A stretch of DNA of 64,000 nt from Arenibacter amylolyticus. GTDB taxonomy: Bacteria > Bacteroidota > Bacteroidia > Flavobacteriales > Flavobacteriaceae. Shown here one piece after another: positions 56,055 through 64,000 of this stretch. The notes under the pieces were generated by a model. The model searched no databases and was not told the origin of the DNA. It saw nothing but the letters and a program-made list of their open reading frames with translations. Within the stretch, counting starts at the first letter, position 1. Each line of letters starts with the position of its first letter. Position numbers and translations under genes: made by a program. The stretch covers positions 1 to 64,000 of the forward strand of contig NZ_MTAZ01000020.1 in assembly GCF_002150785.1 (NCBI RefSeq). Direction: 5' to 3'.

Positions 56055-57086
56055 CTATTGATCACCAATCCTATCAAAAGAAGCCATAATGGGGAAGTGA
56101 TCGGATAGCTTTACATTAAAATTCTTGTGGGTCTTAACCTTAAATGCCTTATCCACTAAAATAAAATCTATCCGCACTGGATAGTATTTAAAATTAAAGG
56201 TTCTACCATATCCTTTCCCCTGCTCCATAAAAGTATCTTGCATATCCCCTTTAATCACATGGTAAACGTTAGAGAATTGGGTATTGTTAAAGTCGCCACA
56301 AACAATCTTCTTATAAGGTGTGGCCTCACGATGCTCATTAAAGATGGCCACTTGCTCTTGTTGCTTGGCAAAAGATCCGCTCATACGTCTAAAGAGCTTC
56401 GACTTTGGCTCCTTGGTAATTTCTTCTACTGTAGGCACCACCTTATGCGATTCCAAATGCATATTATAGACACGAACCGTATCATTTTTCATCAATACAT
56501 CTACATAGATCGCATTGTTGCTACTCTCTGGAAAATGCAAAGACCCCTTGTTTATTATTGGGAGTTTGGAATAGATTCCGAGCACCACTTTTTTGTGTCC
56601 GTATTCAAAATCGATAAATCGGTGTTTGTACTGAGCAAAATCGGCACTCTCTTTTTTAGTATAATCAAATTCCTGAAAACAAACTATATCGGGATCTGCC
56701 TCTTTCACCAAGCTTACAATCTGATCACTAATAGTCTCATCCTTAATCATCTCAGAGCGATTAAATCCGCGAGTATTAAAACTCATGACACTTACCTCTC
56801 CCTTATCTATGGGCTGTTCCGAAGACTTAAATTTAAAGAAGGTACCCAAAACCAAGTACCCAATGAGCAAGACTACGGCAGACATCATCAGCTTGCGACT
56901 ACCACGCAATAGCCAATAACAAAAGAAAAGCACGTTACAGAGAACCAAGAGTGGTACTAGTAGTGAAAGAATAGACATAAAAGGAACCAGCGTAACCGGG
57001 ACCCATGGCGCAAAGCAGGCCAATAGCAGTAAAAGGGAAAAACACCCGTTGAGAAGGAAAATGAACCTGTTAATGAGTTTTCGCAC
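56055..57086 (-). CDS. Endonuclease/exonuclease/phosphatase-family membrane protein
   Basis: A 343-residue protein with three hydrophobic helices in the first 90 residues and an EEP-fold domain after that: VMSFNTRGFNR near residue 100, DIVCFQEFD near 135 (catalytic Glu), YNMHLESHK near 210, CGDFNNTQ near 263, RIDFILVD near 305 and LSDHFPIMASF near 328. EEP proteins cleave phosphodiesters in DNA, lipids or nucleotides; with this anchor the domain is probably extracytoplasmic. It is last in the mutL-rhomboid run, four bases after the second rhomboid gene. Confidence 0.88.
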   Translation of the reverse strand: MRKLINRFIFLLNGCFSLLLLLACFAPWVPVTLVPFMSILSLLVPLLVLCNVLFFCYWLLRGSRKLMMSAVVLLIGYLVLGTFFKFKSSEQPIDKGEVSVMSFNTRGFNRSEMIKDETISDQIVSLVKEADPDIVCFQEFDYTKKESADFAQYKHRFIDFEYGHKKVVLGIYSKLPIINKGSLHFPESSNNAIYVDVLMKNDTVRVYNMHLESHKVVPTVEEITKEPKSKLFRRMSGSFAKQQEQVAIFNEHREATPYKKIVCGDFNNTQFSNVYHVIKGDMQDTFMEQGKGYGRTFNFKYYPVRIDFILVDKAFKVKTHKNFNVKLSDHFPIMASFDRIGDQ

Positions 57087-57090
57087 CTTC

Positions 57091-57972
57091 TTAATCTTCC
57101 TTACCTGCCTTAAACAAAAAATCCTTTTCTGCCTTGGAAAGGCTTTCGTAACCAGATTTGCTTATCTTATCCAAAATGGCATCAATCTTTTTTTGATGGC
57201 TTTTTTTATCGTAGTTCCCCCGGGCAGCACTAGCTGTAGTCTTCTTTCTATAAACCGTTTTCATGGAAGCCTTTTTTTCCCTGCCCTTAAACATATTGGC
57301 AAAGCTATCTACTAGTTTTGAGAACCAACTACCAATGTCATTTCCTTTGGGGAGCTGGGTTGCATAATAATAACCAAGAGCTGCTCCCCCAATATGCGCT
57401 AGATGTCCGCCAATGTTATTCCCAACGGATATCTGTATTAAATCTAACAACACCACCAAGACCCCAATATGCCAAAGCTTTACATTAAAGAAAATAACAC
57501 GCACCTCCTGATTAGGCAGATAGGTACAGACAAAGATAAGCACTGCCGTAACCCCTGCAGAGGCACCAATAAGGGCCGTATTCTGTCCTATCAGAGCTGG
57601 AAAGATATTATAGCTCAATAAGAAAATCATCCCCCCGAAGATTACCCCCAGAAAGTAAACATTAATAAATTTTCTATTATCAAATAAATTTAGAAAAATC
57701 CTTCCGGCAAAGTACAACATAATCATATTCCAAAAAATATGTCCAAATCCGGAATGAAAAAAGGAATAGGTAATAAGGGACCAAGGCTGGGTTAGGAACT
57801 CAAAAAACTCTTTGGGTAACTGAAACCATTGTTCCACTCCCTTGTCATTGGCAGCCCCGAAGAGCAACACATTGATGATACCTCCAATAATAAAAATTGC
57901 AACATTAAATACTATTAGCTTCTCAGCAATACTCAGTCGATTGTAATAATATGAAATGTTTTGGTTTCGCAT
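57091..57972 (-). CDS. Rhomboid-family intramembrane serine protease 2
   Basis: A 293-residue protein with six hydrophobic helices and the catalytic pair: Ser in LIGASAGVTAVL and His in HLAHIGGAALGYY. The conserved HSGFGHIFWNM loop lies before them. A C-terminal soluble tail of about 90 residues ends in a DUF6576-like helical segment (DAILDKISKSGYESLSKAEK). The start is taken at 57972, where ATG shares one base with the stop of the preceding rhomboid gene (TAATG); a start 12 bases earlier is possible. Substrates are unknown. Confidence 0.88.
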   Translation of the reverse strand: MRNQNISYYYNRLSIAEKLIVFNVAIFIIGGIINVLLFGAANDKGVEQWFQLPKEFFEFLTQPWSLITYSFFHSGFGHIFWNMIMLYFAGRIFLNLFDNRKFINVYFLGVIFGGMIFLLSYNIFPALIGQNTALIGASAGVTAVLIFVCTYLPNQEVRVIFFNVKLWHIGVLVVLLDLIQISVGNNIGGHLAHIGGAALGYYYATQLPKGNDIGSWFSKLVDSFANMFKGREKKASMKTVYRKKTTASAARGNYDKKSHQKKIDAILDKISKSGYESLSKAEKDFLFKAGKED

Positions 57973-58718
57973 TATAGATCCCATCTATTTTGATTAAACT
58001 GATTTTTTTTCCAATACCACATCATTATAAACCCAAACAAGGCGCCTCCAACGTGGGCAAAATGAGCAATTCCATTTCCAAAAATGGAATATCCCGTAAC
58101 TCCAGAGAACAGATCTAGCCCAATAAGCACCGGAATAAAGTACTTTGCTTTTACCGGTACCGGTATAAACATTAAGAACAGCTCGCTATTAGGATAAGAC
58201 ATCCCAAAGGCCACCAACACCCCATAAATAGCTCCAGAGGCCCCTACTGCCGGAGTATTGTAGGCACTTAAAAAGTTGTTTATAGTATCCGTAGAGGCTA
58301 TGTTATACCAGCTGGGACTGTATTTTCCACTACTGATGATTTCCATTATCTGTTCCCTGGGAATACCAGAACTCACCAAGGCCTCCATCCCCTGATTAAA
58401 ATAGTAATAATTTACCCCAGTATGGATTAAGGCAGCCCCAATACCTGCAGAAAAATAGAAAAACAGGAATTTATTCTTGCCCCACATTCTTTCCAATGGC
58501 GAACCAAAGGCCCAAAGTGCATACATATTAAATAATATATGCATCAACCCCCCATGCATAAACATATGGGACAATACCTGCCAAAATTCAAAATTTCCAT
58601 TTTTTGTAAACCAAAGCGAAAACCACTGGTACATTTGGTCCCCGTATAAATATGTAGCTACAAAAAACAGCCCATTTACAATAATCAAGTGCTTTACAGC
58701 GCCCGTAATTCTACCCAT
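57972..58718 (-). CDS. Rhomboid-family intramembrane serine protease 1
   Basis: A 248-residue membrane protein with six helices, the HMFMHGGLMHILFNMYAL loop, catalytic Ser in VGASGAIYGVLVAFG and catalytic His in AHFAHVGGALFGF. It has an extra hydrophilic stretch of about 35 residues before the catalytic Ser helix. It begins directly after the mutL stop with no gap and overlaps the second rhomboid by one base, so mutL and both rhomboids are one transcription unit. Confidence 0.9.
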   Translation of the reverse strand: MGRITGAVKHLIIVNGLFFVATYLYGDQMYQWFSLWFTKNGNFEFWQVLSHMFMHGGLMHILFNMYALWAFGSPLERMWGKNKFLFFYFSAGIGAALIHTGVNYYYFNQGMEALVSSGIPREQIMEIISSGKYSPSWYNIASTDTINNFLSAYNTPAVGASGAIYGVLVAFGMSYPNSELFLMFIPVPVKAKYFIPVLIGLDLFSGVTGYSIFGNGIAHFAHVGGALFGFIMMWYWKKNQFNQNRWDL

Positions 58719-60569
58719 CTACAAAAATTTTTTATCAATATCGTCTTCCGTAATGGTGACGTATATAGATTTATTAAAAGGACTTAGTCTAGATTCCTTG
58801 CAGGCAAATAAGTCGTTCACCAGTGCCAATTGCGAATCCCTGTCTAGCACCTCCCCCGTTTTAACGGCCAAAGATTTTGCCAGAGTCTTGGACAGCACAT
58901 CGGTTTGCGAAAACCCGTCTACCTCAAAATCTTGTTGATAATCCGATATCAACTGGTCTAAGATCATCTCCACTTCGCTCTCTGAGACCGATAAGGGAAC
59001 CCCGGTAATCTTTATTTCCTCTTCCCCTATAGCCTCAAAATCGAATCCCAAGGAAATTAAATTTTCCTGTATCTCCATAATGATATCTCGATCCGATTTG
59101 GAGAAAGTTAAAGATAAGGGAAATAATAATTGTTGACTCACCGCTTCTTTAACGGTAATATTCTTTAAAAAGTTCTCATATAGCACCCGCTGATGGGCCC
59201 TACTTTGATCTATGACCACCATCCCAGATTTTATAGTGGTCACTATGTACTTACGCCTTAGTTGAAAGGTAGTGGTTACCGCATCTAGGCCAACCTTTTG
59301 GTCGTCAAAAATAGAACCGGTTATAGTTTCAGATTCAAAGCTAACACTACTAAAATCGGTGCTACCCACTCCTTCAGATTCCATCCCCGAGTAAAGGGAC
59401 TCCCATCCTTTGGTGGCAGGTTTCTGAAAACTGGACCGGCCAGAGCTAGTTGCCATTTCATCCTTAAAGGGATTAAAGCCAGCATCCACTACTACACGCG
59501 GTTGTTCCACGGATTTGTTTTTATAATCATAGGGAGTCTCTAAATTTTGATCCCGATCAAAATCTAGGGTGGGGATAACATTAAATTGCCCCAAACTGTG
59601 TTTTACCGTAGACCTTAATATGGCATACAAGGTATGCTCATCATCAAACTTCACCTCCGTTTTGGTAGGGTGAATGTTGATATCAATGGAGCCAGGATCT
59701 ACCGTTAAGTACAGAAAGTACCCTGGATGACTCTCCTTTTTTATGAGTCCGTCAAATGCCGCTACGATAGCGTGATGCAAATAGGGACTTTTTATATATC
59801 TATTATTAACAAAAAAAAACTGTTCTCCTCTACTCTTTTTTGCAAATTCGGGCTTACAGATAAAACCGTTGATAGTAACTACCTGTGTCTCCTCATGTAC
59901 AGGGACCAACTTTTCATTGGTCTTCCCCCCAAAAACATTAACGATCCGCTGACGGTCGTTGGATTTTGGCAAGTTAAAGATTTCACTCCCGTTATTATAA
60001 AAGTGAAAGCCTATAGACGGATGCGCCAAGGCCACTCGGTGAAACTCATCTATAATATGCCGCAACTCTACCTGGGTAGATTTAAGGAAATTACGCCTAG
60101 CCGGAATATTGAAGAATAAATTCTTCACCATCATAGAGGTTCCCTTAGGGGCCACGGCCACTTCTTGAGAAACAACCTTGCTTCCTTCTATTTTAATATG
60201 TGTAGCTACCTCATCCTGTTCTGTCCTAGACTGCATTTCCACATGGGCGATAGCCGCTATGGAGGCTAGGGCCTCTCCCCTAAACCCATTGGTGCTAAGG
60301 TTAAACAGGTCTTCTGCCTTGGTAATCTTAGAAGTAGCATGCCGCTCAAAACTGAGTCGGGCATCGGTGGGACTCATTCCCACCCCATCATCAATAACTT
60401 GGATTAGGGTCTTGCCCCCATCCTTAATAATTAATTTAACGGTAGTTGCCCCTGCATCAATAGCATTCTCCATTAATTCCTTAACAACGGAAGCGGGGCG
60501 TTGCACCACCTCCCCTGCAGCAATCTGGTTAGCTACATGATCTGGTAAAAGTTGTATGATATCTGGCAT
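58719..60569 (-). CDS. mutL: DNA mismatch repair protein MutL
   Basis: A 616-residue protein with GHKL ATPase motifs: ELMENAIDAGAT (31-42), DDGVGMS (60-66) and TNGFRGEALASI (93-104). A linker of about 100 residues and a C-terminal dimer domain follow. In that domain the endonuclease motif DQHA(x)2E(x)4E of nicking MutL proteins reads DQSRAHQRVLYE (454-465), so the key His and first Glu are absent. MutL couples MutS mismatch recognition to strand removal. Its ATG overlaps by one base the stop of the small membrane-protein gene upstream. Confidence 0.95.
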   Translation of the reverse strand: MPDIIQLLPDHVANQIAAGEVVQRPASVVKELMENAIDAGATTVKLIIKDGGKTLIQVIDDGVGMSPTDARLSFERHATSKITKAEDLFNLSTNGFRGEALASIAAIAHVEMQSRTEQDEVATHIKIEGSKVVSQEVAVAPKGTSMMVKNLFFNIPARRNFLKSTQVELRHIIDEFHRVALAHPSIGFHFYNNGSEIFNLPKSNDRQRIVNVFGGKTNEKLVPVHEETQVVTINGFICKPEFAKKSRGEQFFFVNNRYIKSPYLHHAIVAAFDGLIKKESHPGYFLYLTVDPGSIDINIHPTKTEVKFDDEHTLYAILRSTVKHSLGQFNVIPTLDFDRDQNLETPYDYKNKSVEQPRVVVDAGFNPFKDEMATSSGRSSFQKPATKGWESLYSGMESEGVGSTDFSSVSFESETITGSIFDDQKVGLDAVTTTFQLRRKYIVTTIKSGMVVIDQSRAHQRVLYENFLKNITVKEAVSQQLLFPLSLTFSKSDRDIIMEIQENLISLGFDFEAIGEEEIKITGVPLSVSESEVEMILDQLISDYQQDFEVDGFSQTDVLSKTLAKSLAVKTGEVLDRDSQLALVNDLFACKESRLSPFNKSIYVTITEDDIDKKFL

Positions 60570-60859
60570 TATTGCGAAATAAAAATAGATAGATCGAAAT
60601 CTATGATGTAAAGGAACACCAGGACAAGTATCGCTATGATAATCGCCATCCGAATGTTCTGATTCCGATTGCTAGAACTTTTCAAGTCCTCAATGGCTCT
60701 GGAGAATTTACCCTTTAGGCCAGAACGACCATCCAAAGAAGGCCTAAACTTGTCAAACTTATGCTCAATCTTAAAGGGGTTCCCCTCTCCCTTATCGTTA
60801 TAATAACGCGGGGTATAATTGAACTTTTTATTCTTACGTAATCTTGAAAATTTTCCCAT
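60569..60859 (-). CDS. Small basic membrane protein upstream of mutL
   Basis: A 96-residue protein with a basic, aromatic N-terminal half (FSRLRKNKKFNYTPRYY) and one C-terminal membrane helix (about residues 70-90, IIIAILVLVFLYII). No known domain is recognised. Short homologues in flavobacteria sometimes carry the name riboflavin synthase subunit beta because ribH is next door; the sequence has nothing in common with that enzyme. It shares one base with the mutL start, so the two are cotranslated. Confidence 0.75.
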   Translation of the reverse strand: MGKFSRLRKNKKFNYTPRYYNDKGEGNPFKIEHKFDKFRPSLDGRSGLKGKFSRAIEDLKSSSNRNQNIRMAIIIAILVLVFLYIIDFDLSIFISQ

Positions 60860-60872
60860 ATCCTTAGATTCC

Positions 60873-60880
60873 CAAAGTTA
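60873..60880 (-). promoter_or_regulatory. Promoter -7 element for the mutL operon
   Basis: Read leftward this is TAACTTTG, an exact TANNTTTG match 13 bases ahead of the start of the small membrane-protein gene. A possible TTG lies about 24 bases further upstream, a long spacing. It would let mutL and the rhomboids be expressed apart from ribH. Confidence 0.4.
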
Positions 60881-60997
60881 CTCAAAATAGAAAAATTTGA
60901 CGTACAAGTCTTGCTAAAATATGTTAACATTTCTAGGCAAGGACAGCTTTGTACGTTTGGCTGCCTTCTAATTTAAAAAAAGGAGGTATGGGAGGTA

Positions 60998-61480
60998 CTA
61001 ATTCCCCAAACTAGCCATCTTAATGGCGGCTATGGCGGCTTCTGTACCTTTATTGCCATGCTTGCCTCCACTACGGGCAATGGCTTGATCCATATTATTG
61101 TCGGTCAGCACACAAAAAATTACAGGGGTCTCCGTTCTCACGTTCAGATCCATAATTCCCTGAGCTGCGGCCCCACAAACAAAATCGAAGTGCATGGTCT
61201 CACCTTTAATAACGCTACCTATTACAATTACAGCGTCTACCTTTTTGGTGTTGATCATTTTTTTTGCCCCAAAGGCAAGTTCAAAACTACCAGGTACGTT
61301 CCAGCGAACAATATGCCCTTCCTTAGCCCCGCAATCCAATAAGGTTGCTAAAGCCCCTTCATAGAGTGCCTCCGTAATATTTGCATTCCATTCAGAAACA
61401 ACAATCCCAAACCGCAAATTTGCTGCGTTTGGGACCGTTGTTTTATCATACTCCGATAAATTCTGCTTCTTAATAGCCAT
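60998..61480 (-). CDS. ribH: 6,7-dimethyl-8-ribityllumazine synthase
   Basis: A 160-residue protein of normal family length with FGIVVSEWNANITEALYEGA near residue 24, VPGSFELAFGAKKM near 62, GSVIKGETMHFDFVC near 88 (catalytic His) and SGGKHGNKGTEAA near the end. It condenses ribityl-aminouracil with dihydroxybutanone phosphate in riboflavin synthesis, forming a 60-mer or pentamer. The start at 61480 lies one base after the stop of the TPR gene; a longer reading would add 11 residues inside that gene. Confidence 0.95.
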   Translation of the reverse strand: MAIKKQNLSEYDKTTVPNAANLRFGIVVSEWNANITEALYEGALATLLDCGAKEGHIVRWNVPGSFELAFGAKKMINTKKVDAVIVIGSVIKGETMHFDFVCGAAAQGIMDLNVRTETPVIFCVLTDNNMDQAIARSGGKHGNKGTEAAIAAIKMASLGN

Positions 61481-61481
61481 C

Positions 61482-62246
61482 TTAAATACTTTTAGCTTTT
61501 CCAATAAAGGCATCTATTGTCCTAGCCTCTTCAGAAGCTGGGAATTCGTCCTTTATTCTCTGGAAATATTTAAGCGCCTTCTTTTTATTATCCAATTCAA
61601 GCGCTGTTACTCCTGCCTTGTATAAAAACTTGGGAGTTGTATATTCATTAGTACTATGGGAAACTGCTTTCTCGTAATAATCCAACGCTTCCTTGGGTTG
61701 GTTCAATTGTAAAAAAGCATCACCGATACCTCCTTTAGCAACAGCTCCCAAAATTAAATCCTTAGAGGAGAAACCTTCTAGGTATTTTATAGCCTCGTCA
61801 TATTTCTGCATGTTCAAATAGGCCATTCCGGCGGAATACTTTGCCAAGTTAGCGGCAGGCGTTCCGTTGTACTCTTCAATAATATCTAAAAATCCGTATT
61901 TACCCTCGGCACCATTCAATGCCAAAGTGAACAAAGAATCTTTTTCTGAAGAAGCATATAGGGCTTCGTCAAAGTATTGTTGCGGATACAACATCTCATT
62001 GGCAGCACTAGCAGCCCTTGGCTTTTCCACGAACTGAAAATATGCCATATATCCCAAAACAGATACGGCGATAATACCTATCACCCCTAATATATAATTT
62101 TGGTTCCTAGATACCCATTCCTCGGATTTGGAAGCACCTTCATCTAAGGAGCTAAACACCTCTGCAGTGGTACTCTCCTGCTTATCCAATAGATTTTCTT
62201 CTTCTTTATTTTTCGGTTTATAACCTCTTTTCTTGTAAGTTGCCAT
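61482..62246 (-). CDS. Membrane-anchored TPR protein (YfgM/BamD-like)
   Basis: A 254-residue protein with a Lys/Glu-rich cytoplasmic N-terminus, one membrane helix (about residues 51-72, YILGVIGIIAVSVLGYMAYF) and three to four TPR units (KYSAGMAYLNMQKYDEAIKY; AFLQLNQPKEALDYYEKAVS; LELDNKKKALKYFQRIKDEF). This is the layout of YfgM, a helper of periplasmic folding, but with family-level similarity only. It is first in the ribH run and divergent from recF. Confidence 0.8.
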   Translation of the reverse strand: MATYKKRGYKPKNKEEENLLDKQESTTAEVFSSLDEGASKSEEWVSRNQNYILGVIGIIAVSVLGYMAYFQFVEKPRAASAANEMLYPQQYFDEALYASSEKDSLFTLALNGAEGKYGFLDIIEEYNGTPAANLAKYSAGMAYLNMQKYDEAIKYLEGFSSKDLILGAVAKGGIGDAFLQLNQPKEALDYYEKAVSHSTNEYTTPKFLYKAGVTALELDNKKKALKYFQRIKDEFPASEEARTIDAFIGKAKSI

Positions 62247-62267
62247 TATAGAATTTGATTAGTCGCG

Positions 62268-62275
62268 CAAAAATA
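62268..62275 (-). promoter_or_regulatory. Promoter -7 element for the TPR-ribH operon
   Basis: Read leftward this is TATTTTTG, an exact TANNTTTG match 22 bases ahead of the TPR-protein ATG, in the divergent gap to recF. The only TTTG upstream leaves a spacer of 11, which is too short for a normal -33 box. Confidence 0.45.
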
Positions 62276-62370
62276 TAGATTTTATCCAAATCCCGCCCCC
62301 TATTTGTGGTTAATTTTAGATAATTTGCGGTTTGCTTGACTATTGGAAAATAAAAATTTTACTTCGCAGC

Positions 62371-63450
62371 ATGTTTCTAAAGAAATTATCGCTTATTAAT
62401 TATAAAAACTTCGAGTCACAAAGCTTTGAATTCGATTCAAAGATCAATTGTTTTGTAGGCGATAACGGGGTGGGAAAAACCAATGTTCTAGACGCCATCT
62501 ATCACCTTTCCTTTGGTAAGAGTTATTTTAACCCCATTGCTACTCAGAATATAAGGCACGATTCCGATTTTTTTGTACTGGAAGGAGACTTCCATAAAAA
62601 TGACCGGGATGAAAAAATCCTCTGCAGCTTTAAAAAGGGGATGAAAAAAGTGATTAAGCGCAACGCCAAGCCCTATGAAAAGTTCTCGGATCATATAGGA
62701 TTTCTACCCTTGGTAATTATCTCTCCGGCAGATCGTGATCTAATTATAGAGGGAAGCGAGACCAGACGTAAATTTATGGACGGAGTCATCTCCCAATCCG
62801 ATAAAGTTTATCTCCAAAATTTAATTGCCTACAACAAAGTGCTGGCACAAAGGAATTCGCTTTTAAAGTACTTCGCCTTTAATCACACTTTTGACGCCGA
62901 CACCTTGGGAATATACAACTCCCAATTACACCAATACGGTCAAGAGATATTCAAAAAAAGACTGGCCTTTATTGAATCGTTCATCCCAATATTCCAAGAA
63001 CAATACCTTGCCATTTCGGGAGGTAGGGAACCCGTAAATTTAACATACCAAAGCAAGTTACTGGAAAATAATCTACTAACTTTATTGGAGGAAAATCTGG
63101 AAAAGGACAAGGCCTTGCAGTATACCAGCACAGGGATCCACAGGGACGACCTACTATTTGCCATAGATGGTCATCCCATTAAAAAATTTGGAAGCCAAGG
63201 ACAACAAAAGTCTTTTTTGATTGCCCTAAAATTGGCGCAGTTTCAATTCATTAAAAAACAGGCAGGCACAACGCCCTTACTTTTGTTGGATGATATTTTT
63301 GACAAATTGGATGAAACAAGGGTAGCCCATATTATCCGCTTGGTAGACGAGGATAATTTTGGACAAATTTTCCTTAGTGACACCCATTCCGAGAGAACTG
63401 AAAATGCCGTTAAACACACAAATCAATCGTATAAAATATTTAAGTTGTAA
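62371..63450 (+). CDS. recF: DNA replication and repair protein RecF
   Basis: A 359-residue SMC-like ATPase of normal RecF length with [18 protein letters not shown] at the start, Walker [18 protein letters not shown] near residue 33, the signature region [18 protein letters not shown] near 275 and Walker [13 protein letters not shown] near 305. It loads RecA at gaps together with RecO and RecR. ATG 62371 gives the standard N-terminus; an upstream in-frame start would add 13 residues. It is divergent from the TPR gene and leads a run with the lipoprotein and DUF721 genes. Confidence 0.95.
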   Translation: MFLKKLSLINYKNFESQSFEFDSKINCFVGDNGVGKTNVLDAIYHLSFGKSYFNPIATQNIRHDSDFFVLEGDFHKNDRDEKILCSFKKGMKKVIKRNAKPYEKFSDHIGFLPLVIISPADRDLIIEGSETRRKFMDGVISQSDKVYLQNLIAYNKVLAQRNSLLKYFAFNHTFDADTLGIYNSQLHQYGQEIFKKRLAFIESFIPIFQEQYLAISGGREPVNLTYQSKLLENNLLTLLEENLEKDKALQYTSTGIHRDDLLFAIDGHPIKKFGSQGQQKSFLIALKLAQFQFIKKQAGTTPLLLLDDIFDKLDETRVAHIIRLVDEDNFGQIFLSDTHSERTENAVKHTNQSYKIFKL

Positions 63451-63454
63451 ATAA

Positions 63455-63871
63455 ATGAGAACAAGCTACCTTTTTTTAATTTCCCTACTCTTTATTTCCT
63501 GTAAACAAGAAGTGAGCTGGGACCAAATTCATCATTTAAACGGATACTGGGAAATAGATAAAGTAAGCTTTCCAGACGGCACTGAAAAATCATACGCGAT
63601 AAACACCACCATAGACTATATAGAGGTTGCAGGCAAAGAAGGTTTCCGAAAAAAGGTTCAACCCACCCTCAAAGGCACCTTTGACACCTCCGACGACGCA
63701 GAGTCCTTTACCCTATTGGAAAGAAATGGAGGTATTAGCATGCACTATAAAAATGAATTGAGCGAATGGGAGGAAAAGATCAGCAGTTTGGAGCAAGACC
63801 GGTTTAGCACCACCAATCAGGAGCAGGTCACCTACCATTATAAACGTTTCACCCCCATTAATCTGGAATAA
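63455..63871 (+). CDS. Small lipoprotein, lipocalin-like
   Basis: A 138-residue protein with a lipoprotein signal (FLISLLFISC, Cys16) and a beta-rich body starting HLNGYWEIDKVSFPDGT, the opening typical of lipocalin-like domains in Bacteroidota. It has no catalytic motif. It is five bases after recF and two ahead of the DUF721 gene. Function is unknown. Confidence 0.72.
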   Translation: MRTSYLFLISLLFISCKQEVSWDQIHHLNGYWEIDKVSFPDGTEKSYAINTTIDYIEVAGKEGFRKKVQPTLKGTFDTSDDAESFTLLERNGGISMHYKNELSEWEEKISSLEQDRFSTTNQEQVTYHYKRFTPINLE

Positions 63872-63873
63872 CC

Positions 63874-64000
63874 ATGACAAAAAGAAAAAGCAACAACCTA
63901 AACATGGGCGAAGCCCTACAAGAATTTATAAAAGCCAACAAACTCCAAAAAGGGATGGATCGGGTAAATGCCCGGGAGGCATGGAAAAAAATGATGGGCA
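63874..64000 (+). CDS. DUF721 (DciA-like) protein, N-terminal part only
   Basis: The reading frame is open from the ATG at 63874 to the window edge (42 residues). It shows the DUF721 start NMGEALQEFIKANKLQKGM followed by AREAWKKMMG. In many bacteria DUF721/DciA proteins lie beside recF or dnaA and help load the replicative helicase. Only the first half of the domain is visible. Confidence 0.72.
   Translation, partial: MTKRKSNNLNMGEALQEFIKANKLQKGMDRVNAREAWKKMMG

Overview
The window reads as a chromosomal segment of a Bacteroidota bacterium, most likely a marine member of the Flavobacteriaceae. The reasons are two SusC/SusD outer-membrane pairs, Bacteroidota-type promoter cores (TANNTTTG), a long-insert LepB, a split methylmalonyl-CoA mutase behind udk and an FtsB-like gene, and the order parA-parB-DUF5683-dapB-lepB-wbqC. 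I see no tRNA or rRNA gene, insertion sequence, prophage or CRISPR array. Coding density is high.

Region 1 (about 0.6-30.1 kb) is a locus for taking up and breaking down peptidoglycan amino sugars. A DeoR-type repressor and murQ run leftward. Divergent from them are susC/susD, a GHL10 (DigH/YddW-like) glycan hydrolase lipoprotein and a sodium:solute symporter. Next come a second susC/susD pair behind a 537-base structured leader, a methyltransferase, and on the opposite strand a 1286-residue exported phosphodiester glycosidase/metallophosphoesterase. The locus closes with a rightward run: a NagX-like membrane acetyltransferase, an exported GH3 (NagZ-like) enzyme fused to a serine hydrolase, anmK, an acetate-type symporter pair and acs. 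Together these could bind wall fragments, trim them to amino sugars, make MurNAc-6-phosphate, split it to GlcNAc-6-phosphate and lactate, and reuse acetate. Two identical 16-bp sites (TTGCAA-N4-TTGCAA) at the divergent promoter are the best candidates for the DeoR operator.

Region 2 (30.4-34.4 kb) holds leftward genes for a Bcr/CflA-type exporter, a DUF2914 membrane protein and a Tat-exported sugar isomerase/epimerase-like protein, followed by a gene-free stretch.

Region 3 (34.4-42.4 kb) is the least explained part. An exported dikinase-like protein (phosphohistidine domain followed by a PPDK-type ATP-grasp, the order seen in glucan water dikinases) is followed one base later by a penicilloyl-serine hydrolase-like protein. 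Facing it tail to tail is a second pair: another serine hydrolase of that class and a nucleotide-translocase-like membrane protein with a HEAT-repeat tail. It may be a periplasmic phosphotransfer system.

Region 4 (42.7-53.6 kb) is housekeeping: udk, an FtsB-like gene, mutA, mutB, parA, parB, DUF5683, dapB, lepB, then 33 perfectly phased 8-bp repeats, a WbqC-family gene and DUF6122.

Region 5 (53.7-55.9 kb) pairs a Tat-exported Gfo/Idh/MocA oxidoreductase with a DUF1080 protein, suggesting oxidative (3-keto) glycoside cleavage. Region 6 (56-64 kb) is a leftward run (TPR protein, ribH, small membrane protein, mutL, two rhomboids, an EEP-family protein) divergent from recF, a lipoprotein and a DUF721 gene cut by the window edge.
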